In this document: positions 39,721-47,465 of the stretch, one piece after another | Layout: each line of letters opens with the position of its first letter | Numbering within the stretch: position 1 is the stretch's first letter | Translations under genes and position numbers: made by a program | The notes under the pieces: generated by a model | Databases searched by the model: none | Told to the model about the DNA's origin: nothing | What the model saw: only the letters and a program-made list of their open reading frames with translations | Source: Pelargonium nanum | Taxonomy: Eukaryota; Streptophyta; Magnoliopsida; Geraniales; Geraniaceae | Length of the DNA: 47,465 bases | Reading direction: 5' to 3' | Assembly: GCA_036897485.1 (NCBI GenBank) | Contig: JAYMTF010000175.1 | Coordinates: 1 to 47,465, forward strand

Positions 39721-40399
39721 TAAATTTCTTAGTTGTGTTGTGGATTTTCATTAAGTTTCCTAGTTTTTATGTATGTTTTTCCTTACTCCATTTACTAAAA
39801 ATAATACTAGATGGTGTGAGAAAGATCAAATAATAGGGAGAAAAATGGCTATAAGAATTTGAAGGTAACTAGTTGGTTTTTAGCTGTTGCAGAAAAATCA
39901 TTTTCAAAATACTGTCATGTTACCAACAACTATTAGGGCAAACAGTTTAAGAGTCTGTTTCGTTTAATACAACGATCCAAGGACGGGTTAGCTTTTAGAA
40001 GCTAGAATCAAGTAATTGGTTCAGGTCTGAATTTTGACTTGAAGGTTCTCCAAATTCAAGTCATGCACAACTTGAGGGTGTGTGTGTGCATAGTTGAGCT
40101 GAGCAAAAGCTATACTAAAATTGATGAAACACAGCTCAGTAGCTCTATAGTACAGAATGATTACTGCTTAAAACTATCTACTTGTGCAACTTTTGGAGAC
40201 TTGAAAGGAAATAACCATCACATACATCACATTTGTGACATAAGCAAATTCCAAGCATTAAACTTGCATCACTGTATGAAAATATCTAGGGCCATTTTGT
40301 GCCAAGGAACCTCCTATGAGGTCCTTTTCAAGCACAAACAACATTTGTTTTAACATAATAAGACCACACTCCTAAACTTGTAGAATATGAAGTGAAAGG
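39721..40399. other. Intergenic DNA between TAS3-like gene and PPR pseudogene
   Basis: AT-rich. A frame of 104 codons at 40039-40353 has no recognisable motif. Nothing else supported. Confidence 0.4.
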
Positions 40400-41370
40400 G
40401 AAATTGGCTTGAGGTTGTATCAAACTCATCAAATTCTGTACCAGTAAATGATGTAAACAATTGGAATCCCTCAAAATAAAACGCGGATTGAAAATTCTTG
40501 ATATATATCTCACAGCGTTGTGACAATCTCCACAAACTCGGAGATTCTTGAAGATACAGTAAGTGCAAAAGCAATGAACAACTTCTCAATGTGATAAGCT
40601 AGACTTACTTCCTCACACTCTTTGCGCAAAATTCATCTGGCATGTAATCTGCTTCCTTGACCAATGTCATCATCTCATCAACCTTGGAATATATCTCAGT
40701 TGTCATACAGTATGACAACTGAGATATATTCCAAGGTTGAAGATAGAGCTCATGGTACGGCTCGTACCATAAGCTTTGTCTTCAACCTTAAAGGCGTGCA
40801 CCCTACCTTTCCTCTCAATCCAACTACACCCAAACTCCTTAATCACTCCTCTTGAGTTTATTAGTTTTCTGATTCTAGAAACATCCTCTCATCTACCTGC
40901 CGCAGAATACATATTAGACAACATAACACAAGGTATAGAATTCAACTTGATAGCTTCTTCACAAGAGCCATTGTTTGCATATCCTGTTACCAAGGAGGTC
41001 CATGAAATCACATCTTTGTGTGGCATCTTGTTGAACACATCAAATGCACAATCTATACACGTCACCTAGGGCATTACTCACAATCTTGAGGACATTCGTG
41101 ACTGGGTCTCGATCTGTCCCTCGAATTGCATCCAAGAAAACAACTGGAAAGCTTCTAAATCACATCCGTTTCTTTTGACAGTAACCAGATATGAAGGAAG
41201 ACCAAATACTTGAACCATCAAATTCATTTCTAGCTTCCGCAAATCTTCCTGAATGGGCATAAGCTTCAACCATTGTGTTCCATGTGATATCATTTCGGTC
41301 GGGCATTTTGTCGAACAGTTTGCGGGTGTCATCGGGTCGACCTATTTTAAGATGTTCTTTTGGTTTTGGA
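40400..41370 (-). pseudogene. DYW-class pentatricopeptide repeat (PPR) protein pseudogene
   Basis: Organelle RNA-editing/processing factors of the PLS-DYW class are the likely source. Read on the - strand from about 41370: DDTRKLFDKMPDRNDITWNT and AYAHSGRFAEARNEFD (PPR motifs), SSFISGYCQ, a frameshift near 41165, then AFQLFSWMQFEGQ; next, in another frame, AFDVFNKMPHKDVISWTSLV and TGYANNGS; then directly LSNMYSAAGR, a TGA (40889-40891) in place of the usual Trp, and EDVSRIRKL (E motif); then EFGCSWIERKGRVHAFKVEDK, IYSKVDEMMTLVKEADYMPD, LAYHIEKLFIAFAL, and from the DYW domain YISRIFNPRFILRDSNC. The end CSCGDYW is absent. Large middle parts are deleted. Several frames and stops make it non-functional. 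Confidence 0.88.
40678..40740. repeat. Perfect 31-bp inverted repeat with 1-base spacer inside the PPR pseudogene
   Basis: Arms 40678-40708 and 40710-40740 are exact reverse complements around a single A at 40709. The left arm, read on the - strand, is original PPR coding sequence (EIYSKVD), so the right arm is a copied inverted duplicate. A second small palindrome, ATGGTACG/CGTACCAT, follows at 40752-40770. Confidence 0.95.
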
Positions 41371-41499
41371 ATGACTTTGTTGTTCATAGCATTTACAACT
41401 TATATTTCATCCAATTTTTTTTTGAAGTGGGTGATGTGTCCCATCGGATAAATATGAATTGGAAAGACTATATATAATGGTGCAAGTGAAATTCTTCTA

Positions 41500-41925
41500 A
41501 CGAGGTTTTTTTTTAGTAGTGAAAATCCAAACCATTGTATTGTAAGTAATGTATATTCGCAATACTTGCTTCCTATTTGCGAGTAAATCATTCGTGAGCA
41601 ATTGTCGAGTGCATTGTGAGGAGGAAATCAACTCGCCAATATTTTATTAATTTGCTCACAATTTGCTTACAACGTCATCGCAATATTTTTTGTTTTCAAT
41701 TATTTTGTCGTGTAAATTTGATGTCTATATTACCATCTCATTTTGTTTCCAAAGTCATTAATGTTTGCTCGCAAAACTTACTCACAAAGAATAAACATCT
41801 AAATGACATCCTTTAACATTACTTGCAAATTGCTCGCAAAAAAAGAGGAAGCGACTTTGCGAGCAAATGACGAGCAATTTAGTTTGCTCTCACGCGAATT
41901 GCTCGGAACTTGCTTGCTCCATGCA
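41500..41925. mobile_element. Probable DNA-transposon remnant with dispersed TTGCTCGCAA motifs
   Basis: About eight near-copies of TTGCTCGCAA / TTGCGAGCAA in both orientations (for example TTTGCGAGTAAATC at about 41575, TTGCTCACAATTTGC at 41651, TTGCTCGCAAAAC at 41764, AATTGCTCGCAAAA at 41828, TTTGCGAGCAAATGACGAGC at 41855). Dense short motifs in both orientations are typical of the subterminal regions of CACTA or hAT elements. I could not find matching ends or a target duplication. Confidence 0.4.
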
Positions 41926-43988
41926 ACAAGCCAAATTTCATATGATTTAATCATTTGTGATCGGAATATATATATACACACACTTGTCTACGTTTAAATA
42001 TGATTTAATCATTAAAATGATATTTTGAATTTCAAAATTTAAATAGCATGCATTAAAATCGACCCTTAGTTGACCCCATGTCGATGAACTGGTAGTGCTA
42101 GTGGTAGAGCAATACAATAGTTTTTTATTTTATCCAACAATAGTTTTTTTATTTATTTTATACATATAGTTAGGTAATTGATAAGAGCAAAAGTGTGGGG
42201 TCCATTGATTCGTGTTGCATAAGATGGTTTGGCGGGAACAGATGGCACCCGACCCGACAGCCCAACACTACACACATATATATTTTTGTATACTATATTT
42301 ATATTTAAATTGGCATAGCATGAGACACAGACACGTGTATTCCTTTTTGATTTTTGAACGCTCCATTTTGGCATTTTCTCCTTCTCCCTATTTCCACCAA
42401 ACTATCTGCTTTCCTTCTATTTTACTCCAATAAGGCTACAAAGGATACAAATTTAAAATGTACACCAATAAGGATAAAAGCTCAAAATCTCCATGTTCAA
42501 TTGTTTCTTTTTATTCGCCAACAAATTCTTTGACAATATGCTATTACTCTTCAAACTCAGTTTGTGATGTGAACTGTTCGATCAAGGCACCCTTATTATG
42601 TTTACGATCGTCGAGAAGATATGATTAACCCTAACACCGGTGAAGAAGTCGAGTCCATAAACAAGGTGATTGAAGGATTCAACAACCATTGCATTCTTGT
42701 GGTTCCCTAAGACCTACTCAACAAAGGGCACCGAGATTCCCCTCACTTGAAGGAAAAAGGGAGTCGACCCTTCCAAGGTCACGCCTCCTCCTCTTTCTCT
42801 ATATGGTCCATCCCCTATGCCCATCAGTGACAACGCCTCCATTCTCCAAGCTTTCATTTACTAAGTGGCAGATGCCTTCCGCACCATCTTCACCCCAAAT
42901 AAGGATGATCCTCTTGTTGAATCTATCGATCTTCCATCTCTACCTCTTCAACAATAAAATCCAAAAGTGAGCATTCGATGAACATTATTAAGCTAGGCCG
43001 GAATAAACCTACACCCCTAAGTTTCATTGCAAGCACCCCCAAGGACTTTATCTTAACCCTTGATTGCCTCTCCTAATTCAACAACCCCTGTGTGTTGATA
43101 AATATTCTCATGATTCGTCCTACTCTTACAATTTTTATACAAAGAAAGAGTACAATGACTCCCATGTTAGGGTCTCCCGTCTCTCACGCTTCGAGGTTCC
43201 GCCAAAGCCTTCCTCCAAATATCGGGCTCCTTCACCACTTCCTACTTAGATCTGATCGCACTCCAAAACCATTGAAAGTCTACACCATCGCAAGAAAGCG
43301 AATTGCGAAGGGGTTACCAAAACATGTCTTGATTCTACTAAGCTCACATCTCACCTAGATATGAGCAACGCCTTTAAAAGGTTTGCGGACTTGAGGGATT
43401 AAAGCCAAGCTTAGGACATGAGCAATGCCTTCAAATTAAGTTCGTATTTCTAAACAAAACCTTAATTAGGATAAAAAGTTTAAAATATTCGAGGGTAAAA
43501 GTGATTTTTTTTTTTTTACTATGGACAATGGAATAGAACAAGTATAGTTTAAGTTTGGTGTTGTCGACACGTGGCTTGAAAAAGTCGCGAGAACCCAGTT
43601 TGACGATAAATGTTAGATTTCACCAATCCAAGAAGAGAGAGAACCATAAATACCGCTGTAGCTGTCCGTGAACCTTCTCTTCTCGCATACTTTCTTTTTC
43701 ATTTTCCCAGGAAAAAAAACCCATCAATTATTTTCTCCCAATCCAAACACACCCGATCACCGATCCACAGATTCAAACAACATGATCTCTCTCGAATTCC
43801 CCTACCCTGAAATCCTTCCGTACATCTACGAACCCCCCACTTAAATCCAAATTCAAGAATCTTTCTTCAATTTCTTTTCAAAATTCAAATTCCCTCAAAC
43901 ATTACATAAACCCAACCCTTCCAATTTTGGATTCCACGATCAATTCAAACCCAGAAATTTCAAATTCGCCTCCAATTTCTCTTTCAAG
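41926..43988. other. Intergenic DNA and leader of the RING gene
   Basis: 42060-42110 has a tRNA-like A box (TAGTGGTAGAGCA) without a B box. 42560-43440 is less AT-rich and shows broken frames (for example 42689-42970 and 43064-43249) with no family that I recognise; it may be an old coding or retroelement remnant. A TATA-like CATAAATACC at 43645-43654, after a CCAAT at 43623-43627, predicts a start near 43675 and a leader of about 310 bases for the RING gene. Confidence 0.4.
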
Positions 43989-46900
43989 ATGTATAATTCC
44001 CACTCTACCCCCGCCCCCTCCACCTCCGATGCGGCCGTGGACTCCTCGCCGCTCCTCGCCTCCTCCATAGCCGACCACCTCTTCCGGAGCAGCCGCCTCA
44101 TCCGCCGCCCCTCGCCTCCTCTCCGCGGCGCCGCTCGCTTCCTCCGACGCGCCAGCGGCCGCCGGATGATGCTCCGGGAGCCCTCCGTCAGGGTGCGCGA
44201 GACGGCGGCCGAGCAGCTGGAGGAGCGCCAGAGCGACTGGGCCTACTCGAAGCCGATCGTGATACTGGACATAGTCTGGAACCTGGCGTTTGTGAGTATT
44301 GCGGTGGTGGTCTTAGGGTTGAGCTTGCAAGAGCAGCCCGAGGTGCCGCTGAGGCTGTGGATTGTTGGATACGTGCTGCAGTGCGCGTTTCACATGGCGT
44401 GTGTGGTTGGGGAGTTCCGGCGCCGGCACGGGGAGGAGGCTGCTGTAATTGGTGGTGGTGGAGACTTGGAGACCAATTCAAATTTGGGTTCTGGGAGTGA
44501 TGAAGGAGAGTCTGAGGAGTATATCACTGACCAAAGTCGAGATAGTGAAGAAACCAGGTACAATCATGTTTCTGGGGATTTTGTGCTGGTTCAATTAGCC
44601 ACATTAAACTTTACTTTATGTTTTCTTTTTCCTTCGAAAAATATGAGTAGGTTGTTGTGCTACAGTTTTGTGCTGTTTTGGAAGGCATTGACTGAAAATT
44701 TGATGAGAAACCCGTGTAACTGTTTGTTGTTCACTTGTTCTTGATTGCAACTCAATCATATATGTAGTTTATTGATGGGAAGTTGATTCTACTTTCTGCA
44801 ATGTATGACCATGGCAGTGTGGCAAAGCATCTAGAGTCTGCAAATACAATGTTCTCATTTATATGGTGGATCATTGGATTTTACTGGGTGACTGCTGGTG
44901 GCCAAACACTAACCCAGGATTCGCCTCAGCTTTACTGGTCTGTTTAATGAAATTCAATCTTGTATCTGTTTTTCCTATCTAATGTTTGCCCGCCATTTTT
45001 CTAATGAATGGGTCTGTCCTGCAGGCTTTGTATCACATTTCTCGCTTTTGATGTGGTCTTTGTTGTGATTTGTGTTGCTGTGGCATCTCTCATTGGTATT
45101 GCTGTTTGCTGCTGTCTTCCTTGTATAATTGCAATCTTATATGTTATGACAGATCAGGTAACTGACAATTTAGAATGCTTTCACTCTTATTTTCTTGTGG
45201 GTTTGTTTGCTATATATGGAGTCCATCTTCAGGTCATTTTCGTGTTTACTTCCATATTGTCTGTCTACGAAATGCTTAATACCCCGTAGCACGTCACAAT
45301 TATAAACTTGATTGCAGCATGATTAAATATGCTAGTTATAGTGAGAAAGTAGCAACCAATGTGTGCTGTTTAGTTAGATTTTCTTATTTCACATAGTATG
45401 TCTTGGAAATGAAGTATGGACAGAGGCATGATGTTTATGGGTATCAGGATTCTAACATTTTACCAAGATGAACAAAAGTAATAATAGCATTCAAAGGTCT
45501 AATGAATTATTGCTATAGTTTTTAGAAAACAAAGCTCAAAGATGGTTGAATAGTTGTTTCTTTCAGTTCATACTATAGTTATGGAGTGAATTGACCTGAG
45601 TTACTAGGCTGTCTTTATACATTTGTTGAACTAAACTAAAATAATAAATCAGGATGCAGTATCTGCATATGTTTTGATTTTTGTTTCTTTAATGGAGACT
45701 ATATAGAATGTAGGATTTTTGCTGGGTAGTCATATCTAGAGGATGACGGATTATAAATGTCGGAACAGATGCCAAGGAAGTTATAACAATACTATTTCTC
45801 AGGCAGAGGCAGGAGTGTAAAATAGAGGGATGTACTGTGTTAGTGAAGTGGCTTTCAAATAATATATAGGAGAGGAATACTGAGGACTTAAGTTCCGAAA
45901 AGTACATTACGATGTCGATGGTGGTTCTTAGGGTCTAGTGGAGAACTTTTAGTTATACTGGAGGTAAAAGAATTGCCTTATGAGGAGAGGAATATTAAGG
46001 ATCTATCACTAATTGCCTTAAACATTGGATTTGATTAACTCTCTCTGGATTTGTTGTAGTTGCTGATTGTTCATTTTCAAGATTCAGTCCTTTGGGTTCA
46101 TCAATCTGTGATACAATGGTAATAGGCCAACAATATGTTATGCCCGAGGGATGATCCTCATCTGTAGGGCTGATGAGAGTTAGATTATCAGTTTGGTTTC
46201 ATCTCATTTGCTATTTATTACTACAAATGTAGCATATGTCCAAGTGACAGAAAAACAACACCCACTAGTTAGACATTAAAGTACTACAAATAAAACTCTC
46301 CATTCAGCTATCAAAATACACATCGCCCAAAATAGTCCTAAGCCTCCATACTGTATTTCTTGTCTGAAGCAATCCAATACAATAGCGGTCTTCCACTTTG
46401 AGTTCTGGTAGCTCCTTCCAAGACGTTGGACCTGTTCATAATAAGCAGACTCCATTATAGTCCCTTTGCAAGCATATTTGTTTTCCTTCCATAGTCAATG
46501 GTAGGGGGGAGGACATTCAAGCCCTCCATAACGAGCTGTGGATATCATTTGTTGAATTAATATTCTTCTCTGTGAAATAGGAAGGAGCTACCAAAGAAGA
46601 GATTGATCAGCTACCGAGGTATAAATTCTGCAGGGTCGGTGATTTTGAGAAAGTTGATGGTGAGATTCAAGAATCATACAGAGGGATAATGACCGAAAGT
46701 GATACTGATGCACCAAATGAACGTGTTCTCTCCATGGAAGATTGTGTAAGTACTCCATCACAGTTATACGTAGTTTTTTTTTGTAAGATTCCATATTTTG
46801 AGCATGTCATACACATATAGGCAGTGGATCTAAGATTGATCAAGTGATCATTGGTGTGAACTGTAGGAATGTTGTATCTGCCTATCCTCATATGAAGACG

Positions 46901-47040
46901 GAACAGAATTGCGGGAACTTCCTTGCAACCACCATTTCCACTGTGCCTGCATAGACAAGTGGCTGTACATAAATGCCACGTGCCCTCTCTGCAAGTTCAA
47001 TATCTTGAAGACGAGTAACCAAAGCGGTAGCGAAGTATAG
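43989..47040 (+). CDS. Membrane-anchored RING-H2 E3 ubiquitin ligase (At1g63170/At4g11680-like)
   Basis: Likely a membrane E3 ubiquitin ligase of a small plant family whose members are mostly uncharacterised. Exons: 43989-44557, 44818-44937, 45025-45157, 46581-46745, 46867-47040; 386 aa, in line with the family (about 380-410). The N-terminus is Ser/Pro- and Arg-rich ([18 protein letters not shown]), followed by hydrophobic segments at about 90-112, 123-140, 202-218 and 233-271 (the last holds two spans around a Cys cluster, CCCLPC). An acidic loop ([10 protein letters not shown]) lies between the second and third. The C-terminal RING-H2 has ligands C331, C334, C349, H351, H354, C357, C368 and C371 ([11 protein letters not shown] ... 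CPLC), and the family ending [15 protein letters not shown]. Every exon junction keeps frame. Intron 3 (45158-46580) is long. Exon 1 is markedly GC-rich compared with the rest of the window. Confidence 0.93.
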
Positions 47041-47417
47041 AGAGGGCCGATTAAAAGTGACAACCTACTTGTTGTGTGTGTTATTTAGGTTCGCATTGGG
47101 CATCATATAGCCTAGAACTGGTTATGCTAATTTAACAAGGCATCTTCAATGTATGTATAAGCTTGTGTTGTCTACTTATTTTTTAGTCCTTTTGTGCGTA
47201 TGTCGTTAGTTTCAGTCTAAATCAGGTGAAATTGAATTGAGAATATGATATGAGATCACTAGAAGTATTATAGATCTAATAATACCAAAATTAGATTGAA
47301 AATATGTTTTTTATTTATTAAAAAATACATTAAAGCTCAGAAAGGCCAGTTAGCATCTCATAATTCAGATGATAGTGATGGACCCAACCATCACACAAAG
47401 GCAAACTCGTCACAGCC
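47041..47417. other. RING gene 3' UTR and short intergenic gap
   Basis: The probable 3' UTR runs to about 47250. From there to the tRNA the DNA is AT-rich, then neutral, with no gene seen. Confidence 0.4.
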
Positions 47418-47465
47418 TGCACCAGCCGGGAATCGAACCCGGGTCTGTACCGTGGCAGGGAACTA
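47418..47465 (-). tRNA. tRNA-Gly (GCC anticodon), cut by the window end
   Basis: Read on the - strand from the window edge: CCCTGCCACGG (anticodon loop with GCC), GGTACAGA, T arm CCGGGTTCGATTCCCGG, and acceptor end CTGGTGCA. This agrees with the 3' 48 bases of the plant nuclear tRNA-Gly(GCC) as I remember it, except one base: the anticodon stem reads GTTCC/GGTAC, giving a U:U mismatch at its third pair where the usual gene has an A:U pair. The D arm and 5' acceptor strand are outside the window. No T-run of four or more follows closely downstream, so termination looks weak. It may be a functional variant or a decayed copy. Confidence 0.88.

Overview
The window is nuclear DNA of a flowering plant, most likely a eudicot. 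It has AT-rich intergenic DNA, GT-AG introns, land-plant gene families, and many small plant transposons (Stowaway-like MITEs, tRNA-derived SINEs). I cannot name the species. All five protein genes run on the + strand. Exon chains were built by hand from splice sites and frame; every intron kept the reading frame.

Layout. 767-2869: last four exons of COP9 signalosome subunit 1 (CSN1/FUS6); the 5' part lies outside the window. 4618-9799: complete 7-exon Golgi methyltransferase of the QUASIMODO3 type (596 aa). 9800-20500: about 10.7 kb without a gene, filled with SINE copies, MITEs, a fold-back element and a threefold tandem repeat close to the next promoter. 20512-26547: class IV HD-ZIP gene of the ANTHOCYANINLESS2 type (9 coding exons, 814 aa) with a leader rich in upstream ORFs. 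26548-32903: intergenic, with one intact SINE carrying an 18-bp target duplication. 32904-37382: 13-exon GSK3/SHAGGY-like kinase of plant group III (460 aa). 43989-47040: 5-exon membrane RING-H2 E3 ligase (386 aa). 47418-47465: cut-off tRNA-Gly(GCC) on the - strand.

The most interesting item is between the kinase and the RING gene, in DNA with no long conserved ORF. At 39321-39341 there is a near-perfect miR390 site, followed 56 bases later by a tasiARF-like 21-mer (39397-39417). A 43-codon ORF stops seven bases before the miR390 site. This is the layout of a TAS3 trans-acting siRNA gene, which would act on ARF2/3/4 mRNAs. I see no convincing second (3') miR390 site. Just downstream, on the - strand, is a decayed DYW-type PPR pseudogene (about 40400-41370) containing a perfect 31-bp fold-back repeat.

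The genes do not form one pathway. They cover protein turnover (CSN1, RING E3), cell-wall pectin (QUA3), epidermal fate (ANL2), brassinosteroid/stress-type signalling (GSK3) and small-RNA control of auxin response factors (TAS3).
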